From NCBI GenBank assembly GCA_038734275.1, contig JAVYOO010000008.1:29228-93227 (forward strand): DNA of 64,000 nucleotides, given 5' to 3'. The notes below the pieces were generated by a model. The model had not been told where the DNA came from and ran no database searches. It was given only the letters and a program-made list of their open reading frames with translations. This stretch comes from Archaeoglobaceae archaeon (GTDB taxonomy: Archaea; Halobacteriota; Archaeoglobi; Archaeoglobales; Archaeoglobaceae). This document shows positions 8,136 through 17,466 of the stretch, in pieces (within the stretch, counting starts at the first letter, position 1; each line of letters begins with the position of its first letter). Made by a program: the position numbers and the translations under genes.

Positions 8136-9623
8136 CTAAATAGATTTCGGGATCATAATTGCAAGAAGCCAGCTAATAAATACAAAAATAAAGAACAAAT
8201 AGACGTATCTTCCTGCCTTACTGGCAACTTCTTCAATCTTATCCTTCAAGCTACCCAGAACTTTAACACTCACAACTGATTCTCCGTAGCTGAAGCTCAA
8301 TTTTTCGTATTCTGGGTTTTTACACCTCTCAAGTAAAATTTTTAGAAGTTCAGAATCTTCAGCAACTGCTCCAGCCGGCTTGTAAGATTCCTTTATATTA
8401 ATACCGGTTTTGGCATGATTGTCCGTTGAACATACCACAGCTTTGAATCCAATTTCAAGGAACTTCTTTTCTACGATTTCTCTGAACTCTGGTAAAACGT
8501 TATTCGAATCAAAGACCACTATTACGTATCTTACAAAGCCGTAATCCAGTAGAATTGCAGAAACGTATCTCGAAATACTTTCAGTCTCAGCGTTTATTTT
8601 TATAAATGCTCCATAAACTTCACTGATCGGTTCAGAATTTGTGTTTTCAGCGATCCTTACGAGTTTTTCTATCTCCTTTATTTCATCAATCGTTAGGTCA
8701 CCAAAAAAGTTTGCATTATGGCAGTCCACTACAAAGTTCTTGGAATTGATCACGAAATCGTCAAGTCTTTTTTTCCCACTAACGAATATCAGTTTAATCT
8801 TGTCAAATGGCAAGCAAAAAACCTTAAAATTATCGCTTTCAAGTTCAAAAGGTCTGAATGGAAAAATTTCTATCCAATCAAAGTTTAAAGCACTGCGAAT
8901 TTTTTCTACTTCTTCTTTAGATACGGGATTTCTTTCGTGTGATGACGGCGAATGTAGGTAAACACCTTCTGGAAGACCGAGCGAGTCCACGAGTTTTGCC
9001 CCTCCGACATTTCTAAAAGGGCCGGGATGAAAATCTGTCGAGATCAGTTTGAACTCGTTTATTTTAATGCATCTAACCCTTCCGCTGAACACTTCAGAGT
9101 TTTTTATCAGAATCTCCTCAGCGTATCTTGGTTCATTTGTCAGCCAGAATCTAACGAAGCTCTCAACGAATTCCCTCATGGTTGAATTTTTGATTTTCAC
9201 ATCCATTAGTTTAAGATAAATATAAAATAAAACAGATGAGATAAAAATTACGAAAAATGAGCTGGGCTCTACTATCAAAAAGGGAATTGCCGAGACGAGA
9301 ACTGCTGGTATAAAACCTCGCTCGGAACAAAAGTAAATCACAGCAAGAAATAGAAAGAAGGAACCAGAAAAGCTTCCAGAAATTATAAAAGAAGAGAAAC
9401 TAAGCACAGCTACCAAAATCGAAAGGAAAAGAACCCTTTTTAGATTAAATCGAAGTTTTAAAAGCTTTATAGAGCAGAGAGTAGTTAGTGTTATGAGAAT
9501 CGTGAATAGGAGCATACTAAAATCTAGAAAACCAAAAATAAGAACCAATGAGCTGTAAACAAACGCTAAAGTTTTTATTTTTGGTAATACGAACAATTTT
9601 TTGCTCAAACTCACAACGCTCAT
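8136..9623 (-). CDS. DUF2070 membrane protein
   Basis: A 495-residue archaeal membrane protein. The first 150 residues form about five or six hydrophobic segments. A soluble domain follows, with the family motif STDFHPGPFRNVGGAK and then HSPSSHERN, rich in histidine and suggestive of a metal centre, and later VDCHNANF and STDNHAKTG. A final transmembrane segment is at the C-terminus. DUF2070 proteins are archaeal and uncharacterised. I chose the ATG at 9623 because it overlaps the stop of the upstream gene as ATGA; the frame remains open to 9647. Confidence 0.85.
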   Translation of the reverse strand: MSVVSLSKKLFVLPKIKTLAFVYSSLVLIFGFLDFSMLLFTILITLTTLCSIKLLKLRFNLKRVLFLSILVAVLSFSSFIISGSFSGSFFLFLAVIYFCSERGFIPAVLVSAIPFLIVEPSSFFVIFISSVLFYIYLKLMDVKIKNSTMREFVESFVRFWLTNEPRYAEEILIKNSEVFSGRVRCIKINEFKLISTDFHPGPFRNVGGAKLVDSLGLPEGVYLHSPSSHERNPVSKEEVEKIRSALNFDWIEIFPFRPFELESDNFKVFCLPFDKIKLIFVSGKKRLDDFVINSKNFVVDCHNANFFGDLTIDEIKEIEKLVRIAENTNSEPISEVYGAFIKINAETESISRYVSAILLDYGFVRYVIVVFDSNNVLPEFREIVEKKFLEIGFKAVVCSTDNHAKTGINIKESYKPAGAVAEDSELLKILLERCKNPEYEKLSFSYGESVVSVKVLGSLKDKIEEVASKAGRYVYLFFIFVFISWLLAIMIPKSI

Positions 9624-11062
9624 AAAAATCTGCTTATTTCTCCCCAAATCCTCTTTATCCTTTCTTTAACTTCAGGAGACATTTCAACTACTTCCGGCCA
9701 TTCTCTTTCGTAGCCTTCTTCTCTTAATTTCTTTGTTGCATCGATTCCGAGCTTCCCTGCAAGACTTGGAAGATAAGCAGAATGGTCCAGCGCATCTGTT
9801 GGAGAAGGTGGTAGAATCACGACATCTTTTGCCGGATCAAACCTGGTAGTCACGGCCCATATTACCTCGCTCAAATTGTGCACATTAACATCACTGTCAA
9901 CAACGATCACAATCTTTGTCAGAGAGAGCATCCCTGTTCCCCAAAGGGAGAACATTACTTTCTTAGCCTGTCCGGGATATCTCTTGCGAATGGAGACTAT
10001 TGCGAGATTGTGGAATCCAGCTTCTACTGGAAGATTGATGTCAACTATTTCTGGATTCAAAAGCCGTATAATCGGTAAAAATATCCTTTCTGTTGCTTTT
10101 CCAAGCCAAGCGTCCTCCATTGGTGGTCTTCCGACGACGGTTGCATGATAAATTGGATCCTCTCTATGGGTGATATTGGTAATTCTGAAAACCGGATAAG
10201 GTTCTGGAGGGGTGTAGTAACCAGTGTGGTCTCCAAAAGGCCCCTCTAATCGAAGTTCGTCAATTTTAACATATCCCTCAAGCACAATTTCAGCAGTAGC
10301 TGGAACTTGTAAGTCAACTGTTTCACAGTCAACAAGCTCAACTCTTTCTCTTCTCAAAAATCCTGCAAACGCAAACTCACTTACACCTTCTGGTAATGGC
10401 GCGGTAGCGGAGTAAAGCACTGCTGGATCCACTCCAATGGCTACTGCAACTTCTATCCGATCTTTTCCAAGTTCCCTATATTTCCTGAAATGCTCTGCCC
10501 CATGCTTGTGAATTTGCCAGTGCATTCCTGTTGTCCTACCATCGAAAACCTGCATTCTGTATACTCCTGCATTCAGTTCTCCGCTTTCTGGGTCTTTGGT
10601 TATAACGACTGGCAAAGTAATAAATTTCCCACCATCTTTTGGCCAGCATTTTAAAATTGGAAACTTATCGAGGCTTTCCGCCCTTTTTTCTTTACATGGA
10701 GCATCGCTGACCTTTTTCGGAGCGATAGCTATTAGATCTTTTAGTGATTCCAGTCCCTCCATCATGTCTATAAATGATGATGGTCTTAATTTTAAGATTG
10801 AAAGGATTCTTTCCCTGATCTCATCAAAATCACTTATTTCGAGAGCCATAAGCATTCTTTTCTTTGTTCCGAATGCGTTGATGAAAACTGGTATCGAATA
10901 ACCTTTTGGTTTCTCGAAAAGCAGAGCTTTGCCACCAGATTTGACAACTCTATCAGTAACTTCAGTAATTTCAAGCTCTGGACTTACCTCAACCTTTATT
11001 CTGGCCAGTTCATTAGAGGATTCAAGCTTTTCAATGAATTCTCTGAGATCACGGTAAGGCAT
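9620..11062 (-). CDS. UbiD-family prenylated-FMN decarboxylase
   Basis: UbiD enzymes add or remove CO2 on aromatic or alpha,beta-unsaturated acids using prenylated FMN. The 480-residue protein has the expected length and conserved segments VYRMQVFDGRTTGMHWQ, GPFGDHTGYYTPPEPYP and RYPGQAKKVMFSLWG. I start at the ATG at 11062 (MPYRDLREF), as in relatives, although the frame is open to 11140. Menaquinone synthesis is the commonest archaeal role, but the substrate cannot be read from the sequence. Four-base ATGA coupling to the DUF2070 gene suggests one operon. The start faces argB across a short divergent promoter region. Confidence 0.92.
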   Translation of the reverse strand: MPYRDLREFIEKLESSNELARIKVEVSPELEITEVTDRVVKSGGKALLFEKPKGYSIPVFINAFGTKKRMLMALEISDFDEIRERILSILKLRPSSFIDMMEGLESLKDLIAIAPKKVSDAPCKEKRAESLDKFPILKCWPKDGGKFITLPVVITKDPESGELNAGVYRMQVFDGRTTGMHWQIHKHGAEHFRKYRELGKDRIEVAVAIGVDPAVLYSATAPLPEGVSEFAFAGFLRRERVELVDCETVDLQVPATAEIVLEGYVKIDELRLEGPFGDHTGYYTPPEPYPVFRITNITHREDPIYHATVVGRPPMEDAWLGKATERIFLPIIRLLNPEIVDINLPVEAGFHNLAIVSIRKRYPGQAKKVMFSLWGTGMLSLTKIVIVVDSDVNVHNLSEVIWAVTTRFDPAKDVVILPPSPTDALDHSAYLPSLAGKLGIDATKKLREEGYEREWPEVVEMSPEVKERIKRIWGEISRFL

Positions 11063-11143
11063 GAAATACTTGAAGCATTTAAAAATATATCTATATTCTT
11101 TTACGCTCAGCAAAATTCTTAATCCATTAAACAGGCTCATTTC

Positions 11144-12016
11144 ATGGAGAATGTTGAGGTTCTACTTGAAGCACTCCCATTCATAAAGGAGTTCTATGGA
11201 CAGACAATGGTGTTCAAAATCGGGGGGCATGCAATGGTAAACGACGAAGTTCTCGAGGAGATCGTCAAGGATATCCTTCTTCTATATTTTACAGGTATAA
11301 AGCCGGTTGTGGTTCATGGCGGCGGCCCCGAGATCTCTGAAAAAATGGAAAGACTTGGATTGAAACCCAAATTCGTTGAGGGGCTTAGAGTAACAGACAG
11401 GGAGACCATGGAAGTTGTAGAAATGGTTTTAGATGGAAAAATAAACTCAAGAATTGTTTCTATGTTCATAAAAAATGGAGGAAAGGCAGTTGGTTTGAGC
11501 GGAAAAGATGGTCTGCTGATTGTTGCAGAAAAGAAACTTCTAAAGCTAAAAAAAGGAATGGAAGAAACTATGGTGGATCTTGGATTTGTTGGTGAAACAA
11601 AACTTGTCAATCCCGGCATTCTTAGACTTTTACTCGATAACGGATTTATTCCAGTTGTATCTCCAGTTTCTGCTGATCTCGAAGGCAATGTCTACAACCT
11701 GAATGCAGACAGTGTCGCAGGAGATATTGCAAGTGCATTAAGGGCGAAAAAGTTAATAATGCTAACCGATGTTCCAGGAATTTTACGAGATGTAAACGAT
11801 AAAAATTCCCTAATCTCAAGAATAAAGCTTTCAGAACTCGAGCAACTCTACGAAAAGGGAGTTCTAAAAGGCGGTATGTTGCCCAAGTTCGATGCAATTG
11901 CGAAGGCTTTGCGTGGTGGTGTTGAAAAAGTTCATGTAATAGACGGCTCAAAGAAACATGCAATTCTCTTGGAGCTCTTCACAAAAGAGGGCATAGGAAC
12001 TATGGTGGAATTATGA
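11144..12016 (+). CDS. argB: Acetylglutamate kinase (or LysW-aminoadipate-type kinase)
   Basis: ArgB phosphorylates N-acetylglutamate, the second step of ornithine/arginine synthesis. The 290-residue protein has the amino-acid kinase fold motifs FKIGGHAM, KPVVVHGGGPEIS (near residue 57), VYNLNADSVAGDIA (near 185) and LTDVPGIL (near 208). Family length is normal. It is followed without a gap (ATGA) by a TIM-barrel gene and then an ornithine-cyclodeaminase-like gene, which fits an arginine/ornithine context. The LysW-dependent paralogue is a less likely alternative. Confidence 0.93.
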   Translation: MENVEVLLEALPFIKEFYGQTMVFKIGGHAMVNDEVLEEIVKDILLLYFTGIKPVVVHGGGPEISEKMERLGLKPKFVEGLRVTDRETMEVVEMVLDGKINSRIVSMFIKNGGKAVGLSGKDGLLIVAEKKLLKLKKGMEETMVDLGFVGETKLVNPGILRLLLDNGFIPVVSPVSADLEGNVYNLNADSVAGDIASALRAKKLIMLTDVPGILRDVNDKNSLISRIKLSELEQLYEKGVLKGGMLPKFDAIAKALRGGVEKVHVIDGSKKHAILLELFTKEGIGTMVEL

Positions 12017-12783
12017 AAATTGGAGCACAGCCTGACGTTAGACACAACCCTAAGGAAGCTTTCGAGTTCGTTACAAACAATGGTTTTGAGCACATCGAAA
12101 TACTCATGGATCATCCTTTTTTCTCCCCCGACGCTTTAAGCTATAACGAGCTGATTGAGCTTAAATGGAGTTATGATGTCGACCTTCTCATTCATTTACC
12201 AACCACTACGACGAATTTTATATCTACGAGTGAAGTCATGCGTAAGGCGAGTTATGCGGAAATGCAGAGAGTTCTCCACATCGCTGATCGGTGTGGTGCG
12301 GAAGTGGTAACATTTCACATAGGCTGGAATCCTGGCTTTATAAATAACGGTGACTTTTATTTTCCGCAAGCAATATATGACAAACACAATGAGAGGGTTT
12401 TGCTTAAAGAATTGAAGCCCTTTCTAAGAAGAACTGAGGTTAAATTAGCCCTTGAAAACACAATTGGGATCAGCGGTGGTATTGAGAGGGCATTAAGGGA
12501 GATATTAAATGATACGGAGCTTTTTTTAACGCTCGATATCGGTCACTATTTGCTCCAGCAATGTAATATATTTCTTGAACATTTCGACAGAGTGATAAAT
12601 ATCCATCTCCATGACAACAACGGCCAAAAAGACGAGCATTTAGCTCTTGGAAAAGGAAAAGTTGATCTAAGTTTGTTACCTCTTAAAGATTATGGTGGGT
12701 ATCTTACGATCGAGACCCGGGAAGAGAACTCCATCATAGAGACAAGAGACTATTTATTCCGGTATCTTAAGGAGAATCTATGA
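12013..12783 (+). CDS. TIM-barrel sugar-phosphate isomerase/endonuclease IV-like protein
   Basis: A 256-residue xylose-isomerase-like TIM barrel. Candidate metal ligands sit where the family has them: HIGWN (near residue 99), LALENT (near 144), LDIGHY (near 175), NIHLHDNNG (near 197) and LTIETRE (near 232). The superfamily includes isomerases, epimerases and AP endonucleases, so the substrate is open. ATGA overlaps on both sides place it in one operon with argB and the TIGR00300 gene. Confidence 0.75.
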   Translation: MKIGAQPDVRHNPKEAFEFVTNNGFEHIEILMDHPFFSPDALSYNELIELKWSYDVDLLIHLPTTTTNFISTSEVMRKASYAEMQRVLHIADRCGAEVVTFHIGWNPGFINNGDFYFPQAIYDKHNERVLLKELKPFLRRTEVKLALENTIGISGGIERALREILNDTELFLTLDIGHYLLQQCNIFLEHFDRVINIHLHDNNGQKDEHLALGKGKVDLSLLPLKDYGGYLTIETREENSIIETRDYLFRYLKENL

Positions 12784-14012
12784 TAGCTCGCGAGCTTGAA
12801 TTTGAGGGGCATTTGATAGATTCGATGATCTTTCCAAAGGCACTGGATCTAATTCTCGATCTTGAAGGTGAATTTGAAATTATAGAATTCAAGGTTGGGA
12901 AAAGAAAACAAGACTACAGCTACGCAAGGATAATTGTTTTTGGAAAAGACGAAGAACATCTCGGGTTAATCCTTAAGGAGTTGCATAAGATTGGAGCAAG
13001 AATTCCGGATGCTGAGGAGATTGAGTTGGCTGAAGCACCGGGAGATAGGATTTTGCCAGATAACTTCTACGTCACTACAAACAATCTTACCTTTGTTCAT
13101 TATAAGGGCAAATGGCTTAAAGTTGAAGGAATTGCCATGGACAGAGTAATCGTAATCAAAGACGGAAGAGCTCTATGCGTTCCAATCAGCGAAGTCAGAA
13201 AAGGAGATCTTGTTGTTATTGGGGAAAAAGGGGTTAGAGTGATCCCACCAGAGAGACCGAGAAAATCTACATATTTTGAGTTTATGGGGGGCAAAGTATC
13301 TACTGAAAGACCAACAGAAAAGATGATTGAAGCTATTGCAGCAGAAATTCTTGAGTTAAAGAGACGCGATGGGAAGATGGCTGTCGTAGCCGGGCCTGCG
13401 GTAGATCACACTGCAGCAAGAGATGCATTGGCTGGAATGATTCGAGACGGTTTTGTAGATTTGCTTCTCTCCGGAAATGCTCTGGCTGTTCATGATATCG
13501 AAGTTTCGATTTTTGGCACTTCTTTGGGTATGGATATTAAAACCGGTAAACCCGTGCCAGGTGGGAACAGACATCATCTCTACGCGATCAGCAAAGTAAT
13601 TGCTGCTGGGGGCATAAAGCAAGCGGTGGAGAAAGGAATCATAAAAGATGGAATTATGTTCGAATGTGTTCGCAATAATGTTCCTTTCATTCTTGCGGGA
13701 TCAATAAGGGATGATGGTCCCCTGCCAGAAGTTATAACTGACGTAATGGTAGCAAAGGCAGAAATGAAGAAAGCTTTAGAAGGTATAGACATGGTTTTGA
13801 TGCTTGCTACAACATTACATAGTATTGCAGTAGGGAATCTTCTCCCTTCATGGGTTAAAACCATCTGTGTTGATTCTAATCCCGCGACGGTGATGAAGTT
13901 AATGGATCGCGGAACCCATCAGGCCATTGGGGTTGTTACAGATGTAGGGTTGTTCTTGCCCACCCTTTACCACAAGCTTAAAGAGCTTAGCAGTCAAGAA
14001 AGGACTAAATAA
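12780..14012 (+). CDS. TIGR00300/LOR-SDH family protein, probable ornithine cyclodeaminase
   Basis: A 410-residue protein matching the archaeal TIGR00300 (LOR/SDH-like) family. It has an N-terminal domain around REIEFEGHLIDS-like text (here RELEFEGHLIDS), a middle barrel and a C-terminal Rossmann-like domain with AVVAGPAVDHTAARDAL and FILAGSIRDDGPLPEV. Relatives, including the C-terminal half of cyanobacterial ArgZ/AgrE, convert ornithine to proline with release of ammonia. Its place directly behind argB agrees with proline supply from ornithine. Function is inferred from the family. The 3' end overlaps that of feoB by 19 bases. Confidence 0.85.
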   Translation: MIARELEFEGHLIDSMIFPKALDLILDLEGEFEIIEFKVGKRKQDYSYARIIVFGKDEEHLGLILKELHKIGARIPDAEEIELAEAPGDRILPDNFYVTTNNLTFVHYKGKWLKVEGIAMDRVIVIKDGRALCVPISEVRKGDLVVIGEKGVRVIPPERPRKSTYFEFMGGKVSTERPTEKMIEAIAAEILELKRRDGKMAVVAGPAVDHTAARDALAGMIRDGFVDLLLSGNALAVHDIEVSIFGTSLGMDIKTGKPVPGGNRHHLYAISKVIAAGGIKQAVEKGIIKDGIMFECVRNNVPFILAGSIRDDGPLPEVITDVMVAKAEMKKALEGIDMVLMLATTLHSIAVGNLLPSWVKTICVDSNPATVMKLMDRGTHQAIGVVTDVGLFLPTLYHKLKELSSQERTK

Positions 14013-15970
14013 GTCAATAGAGCAAGTAAGTAGCCCACAAAAAGCTGGAATGCCATGGCAAAGGCGAGAAGTTTATAATTCCTGATTTCAGCATACATTG
14101 CAGATAACGTTGCGATGCAGGGTGTGTAGAACGCTACAAAGATTATGAGCGCAATTGATTGAGCATTCGTTAGCGACAATTCTGCTGATATCTGACTCAG
14201 ATCCGCAGTTCCAAATGAGACTGCGAGAGAAGAAATTATGAGCTCTTTTGCGAAGAGCCCCATTAGTAATGCAAAACCCAGACCGGGATCATTCAGACCA
14301 ATAGGAAGGAGTAAACTTGCTATTAATTCTCCAATCAAATTAGAAATACCGGAATAGTTCAAAAACCATGCAATTATAGAGAATAGAAGAATTAACTTGG
14401 CTATTTTGAAAATGAAGGCCTTACTTCTCTCCCATGTAATCCACCAAGTTACCTTCAGGCTGGGCATGTGGTAGGGTGGCAACTCGAGAAGGAGTTCAGA
14501 GCTCCGCTCTTTGACTGCTTTTCCGTAAAGCTTAGCGGATACCAAGAAAAGAAGAACGGAAATAAGATATACGAAAATAACCACGGCGCTCTGGATAAGC
14601 GGGGAAGTGAGGAGGAATGATGCAAAGAGAACTATCACAAGTAGTCTTGCTTGGCAGATGACAAATGGGGACGCCATTGCAACTCTAATCCTTTCACTAT
14701 CTGTTTCGAGGATTCTCGAGCACATCACTCCAGGAACATTACATGCCATGTTAACTCCGAAGGGGAAAACAGATTTTCCCGTCAATCCAAATAAATATAG
14801 AAATCTGTCCATTGAGATTGCAATTCTTGCCATTAAACCGCTGTCTTCGATCAGAGAGATAAAGAAGTTCAAAACCAATATCAGTGGAAAAAAGGCTATC
14901 ACAGCCCCAATTCCAGCTAAAACACCGTTAACTAAAAGATTCTTTAGAAAAGAGTCGGGCATTAATATTTGTAATTGTTCAGACAAAAAATCGAAGAGAG
15001 ACGACACAATACCAACAAAGCTGTAATTTTCCAGATAATCTGCAAGAGATACATGCCCAAGGAGTCTGAGGACAATATTTAGTGGAAATCCAAAATTTAC
15101 GGTAAATGCAACCAAAAGTGAGCTAAATAGGATAAAAATTGAAAAAACTGGCCCTAATTTACTAAAAAAGATTTTATCCAATTTTTCCTCGAACGAAACT
15201 GATGCTAACTTTACTTCCTTAAATGCAGAGCTTAGTAGCTCTTCCACAAACCTGTATCGGTGCATTGCCATTATCTCTTCCGGGTTTGCAAATTTTTCGT
15301 TAATTTCTCTCTTAATCTCCTCGATCTGCTTCTTCTTATCTTCGGAGAGTGTTGCAATAAATTCTTCCTCTCCCTCTATCGCCTTTATTGCCAGACTTCT
15401 TTCGCCTATAACTTGTTCAGCCTTCGCCAGATACGCCTCAAGAGCACCATAATTTATTCTGAGCTTTTTGCTCTTTATCCTACCTTCAAGAACGTCCATA
15501 ATCCGATCCATGAGTTGATTTATTCCAGTTCCGTGGAGAGCGCTGATTTTCACAATTTCCACGCCGAGCTTTTCTTTGAGAATTTCAAGATTTAGGTGAA
15601 TTCCCTTTTTCTCAAGATAGTCTGACTTATTTATCGCCAAAATCACCTTGTCTCTTATTTCAAGAATCTGAATTGCAAAGTATAGTGATCGATATAATGA
15701 TTCCCCATTTAAAAGGACTACCACAACACCTTCTTCTCTTAGCAAAACGTCCTTTGTCAATTTTTCTTCTTTGCTAAGAGTTTTAAAGCTATTTATTCCT
15801 GGAAGGTCTACAAGAACTATCTCTTTCCCATGGTGTATGATTTTTGCTTGAAAGACGTCCACCGTTTTTCCAGGCCAGTTTGCAACGTAACAATTCTCTC
15901 CAGCAAGAAGATTGAAAAGAGTTGTTTTTCCTGAATTGGGTTGGGCAACCAAGTAAATTCTATTCAACAT
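13994..15970 (-). CDS. feoB: Ferrous iron transporter FeoB
   Basis: FeoB imports Fe(II) across the cytoplasmic membrane. Residues about 1-160 form the G-protein domain: a G1 motif QPNSGKTTLFN, DLPG (G3), NKSD (G4) and ISALHGTG (G5). A helical spacer follows, then a C-terminal permease with around ten membrane segments and the paired gates (GVNMACNVPGVMCSRI and VAFYTPCIATLS). The start codon is the ATG at 15970, eight bases after a GGTGAT site; the frame also opens at a TTG at 15979. It overlaps the end of feoA by 11 bases. The cysteine in TPCIATLS is conserved in the family. Confidence 0.96.
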   Translation of the reverse strand: MLNRIYLVAQPNSGKTTLFNLLAGENCYVANWPGKTVDVFQAKIIHHGKEIVLVDLPGINSFKTLSKEEKLTKDVLLREEGVVVVLLNGESLYRSLYFAIQILEIRDKVILAINKSDYLEKKGIHLNLEILKEKLGVEIVKISALHGTGINQLMDRIMDVLEGRIKSKKLRINYGALEAYLAKAEQVIGERSLAIKAIEGEEEFIATLSEDKKKQIEEIKREINEKFANPEEIMAMHRYRFVEELLSSAFKEVKLASVSFEEKLDKIFFSKLGPVFSIFILFSSLLVAFTVNFGFPLNIVLRLLGHVSLADYLENYSFVGIVSSLFDFLSEQLQILMPDSFLKNLLVNGVLAGIGAVIAFFPLILVLNFFISLIEDSGLMARIAISMDRFLYLFGLTGKSVFPFGVNMACNVPGVMCSRILETDSERIRVAMASPFVICQARLLVIVLFASFLLTSPLIQSAVVIFVYLISVLLFLVSAKLYGKAVKERSSELLLELPPYHMPSLKVTWWITWERSKAFIFKIAKLILLFSIIAWFLNYSGISNLIGELIASLLLPIGLNDPGLGFALLMGLFAKELIISSLAVSFGTADLSQISAELSLTNAQSIALIIFVAFYTPCIATLSAMYAEIRNYKLLAFAMAFQLFVGYLLALLTYLVLS

Positions 15971-16175
15971 ATTCCACAATCACCTTTCTTGCAATCCCCC
16001 TACCAAGCGCTATTTTGGTATCTCTTACTTTCACTATAACAGGAGGACCATTGGTTAGAACTTCAACTATCTGTCCAGGAGTTAAACCCATGTCAGCAAG
16101 TCTACGCGTGAATCCCTTTCCGCCTGTAATCTCAACCACTCTAACCTTTCCGACTGCGTTTTCTAAGGTTCTCAT
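15960..16175 (-). CDS. feoA: FeoA SH3-domain protein
   Basis: A 71-residue FeoA: GKGFTRRLADMGLTPGQIVEV followed by PPVIVKVRDTKIALGRGIARKV, the standard SH3-like barrel. FeoA binds or assists FeoB in ferrous iron uptake. It overlaps feoB and shares one promoter, whose TATA box TTTATAAA is at about 16202-16209 on the opposite strand, preceded by a DtxR-like palindrome. Confidence 0.95.
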   Translation of the reverse strand: MRTLENAVGKVRVVEITGGKGFTRRLADMGLTPGQIVEVLTNGPPVIVKVRDTKIALGRGIARKVIVEYVE

Positions 16176-16211
16176 TCTCTTTTTTCACTATAAAGTCCTT
16201 GTTTATAAATT

Positions 16212-16227
16212 TTTAGGTATGCCTAAA
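16212..16227. promoter_or_regulatory. DtxR/MntR-like operator upstream of feoAB
   Basis: The 16-base sequence TTTAGGTATGCCTAAA is a palindrome with one mismatched pair near its centre. It resembles the TTAGG...CCTAA operators of DtxR/IdeR/MDR1-type metal-dependent repressors. It lies directly upstream of the feoA TATA box (16202-16209), over the TFB-recognition position, so a bound repressor would block assembly of the transcription complex. The regulator itself is not in the window. Confidence 0.7.
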
Positions 16228-16246
16228 TCTTTGAAATAAATAAAAC

Positions 16247-17230
16247 TCAAAGCTTTACCACCATGATAATCTGAAGAAACACGAGGGAAACAATTAGAAG
16301 CAATACCAAAAACTCTAAAGTTGTCGCCCTGTAAACATCAACTCTCTCCATTGCCATAGAATAAAGTTCTTGCAGCTGATCTAGTTTCTTGTCTACAAGA
16401 CTTAGCCACTCAACAATCCTGAATCTTTCGCTAAGAGCGCTGTAGAGTTTGCCAAGATACCAGTCTCCAGTAAATTTTAGAATGTTTCTGAGATCGTTAA
16501 CGTAGTCGACTACTTCAATTCTCAGTTCTGCCAGTTCGCTCGCTGTTCTCGAAAGTTCGGTATAGGTTCTGCTCAGCCAGGCAATACCAGTAGATGAATG
16601 AACAAATACTGTGCGTAAGGAGCTGTAAGCTTTCTCAATTCTCTTATCAAGAAGGTTATCATAAGTCTTCAACTCTAAAAGTTGGATTTTTGCTATTTCC
16701 ACGGTTTGAATGAGTCCATCAAGATATTCCTCACCACCGATAAAAAGCGTTGAATACCAGTCCACGAAAATTGCCTCATCTTCAGAGTAAGAAAGGTAGA
16801 ATCTCATGATATCCTCAACTTCTTTCTCATTGAGTTTCTCCCAGTTTTCCTCTCCTCCTAAAATTCCTGCAATTTGCTTTCTAAATTTACTCAAAATTTC
16901 GCTTAATTTTAGTTTTAACTCGAATTCCGTGATGACCACAACTCGGTAAACTTCCGGCTGTTCAAATGGCTGATACGGATTGATTATTGATTTTCTGATC
17001 TTATTTTTCAACTTTTGAAATATCTCAGCGGGCAGCTTTTCAAATTCCACTTCTTTATCCTCAAACCTTACAAAGCTTTCTGGCATTTTAACGAGGCGTA
17101 TGATGTCTTCATAACTTGCTTTTTTGAATTCAGCAGTAAATACGACTTCAATAACCCCAAGCGGGTAAATTTTTGCATTAACTGCAAGCTCAATGTTTTC
17201 AACTTCTCTGATACCAAGGTTTAGTTCCAC
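16247..17230 (-). CDS. RMD1/YagE (DUF155)-like membrane-anchored protein, start uncertain
   Basis: From a GTG at 17230 the protein has 327 residues. An alpha/beta N-terminal region is followed by helices (TYTELSRTASELAELR, ERFRIVEWLSLVDKKLDQ) and one C-terminal transmembrane segment (LEFLVLLLIVSLVFLQIIM). This matches the layout of RMD1/YagE (DUF155) proteins, which have predicted coiled coils and a single tail anchor; function is unknown. The frame stays open upstream to about 17356 and reads as plausible protein (NLDDLNPVKRAQPKRTG). A GGAGGAG site at 17341-17347 is eight bases before an ATA at 17332. The real start may therefore be this non-standard codon, adding 34 residues. Confidence 0.65.
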   Translation of the reverse strand: MELNLGIREVENIELAVNAKIYPLGVIEVVFTAEFKKASYEDIIRLVKMPESFVRFEDKEVEFEKLPAEIFQKLKNKIRKSIINPYQPFEQPEVYRVVVITEFELKLKLSEILSKFRKQIAGILGGEENWEKLNEKEVEDIMRFYLSYSEDEAIFVDWYSTLFIGGEEYLDGLIQTVEIAKIQLLELKTYDNLLDKRIEKAYSSLRTVFVHSSTGIAWLSRTYTELSRTASELAELRIEVVDYVNDLRNILKFTGDWYLGKLYSALSERFRIVEWLSLVDKKLDQLQELYSMAMERVDVYRATTLEFLVLLLIVSLVFLQIIMVVKL

Positions 17231-17340
17231 TGGTCTTAGCCCAACTTCTTCAAATCTCGGAGCTAATATTCCAGTTCTTTTAGGTTGGGCTCTCTTAACA
17301 GGGTTAAGGTCGTCTAAGTTCAGGTTTTCTATTGATATCT

Positions 17341-17347
17341 CTCCTCC
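17341..17347 (-). promoter_or_regulatory. Strong ribosome binding site with no ATG/GTG/TTG behind it
   Basis: GGAGGAG on the minus strand is followed at ideal spacing (8 bases) by an in-frame ATA, not by a usual start codon. A TATA-like CACTTATATG at 17403-17412 would give a leader of about 45 bases containing this site. Confidence 0.55.
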
Positions 17348-17466
17348 TACATCGTATTAAAACTGAAAAAGCACCCCGTTAGAGTTTGCGTTTTTTCACC
17401 GACATATAAGTGGGTTGTTCAGCTTATGACTTTTTGCTATTTAAAAATTAAATTTAAATTTTAAAA

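Noticed and set aside
15970..15979. A longer FeoB start with residues MWN
   Set aside because: That start is TTG; the ATG at 15970 has a GGTGAT site at ideal distance.
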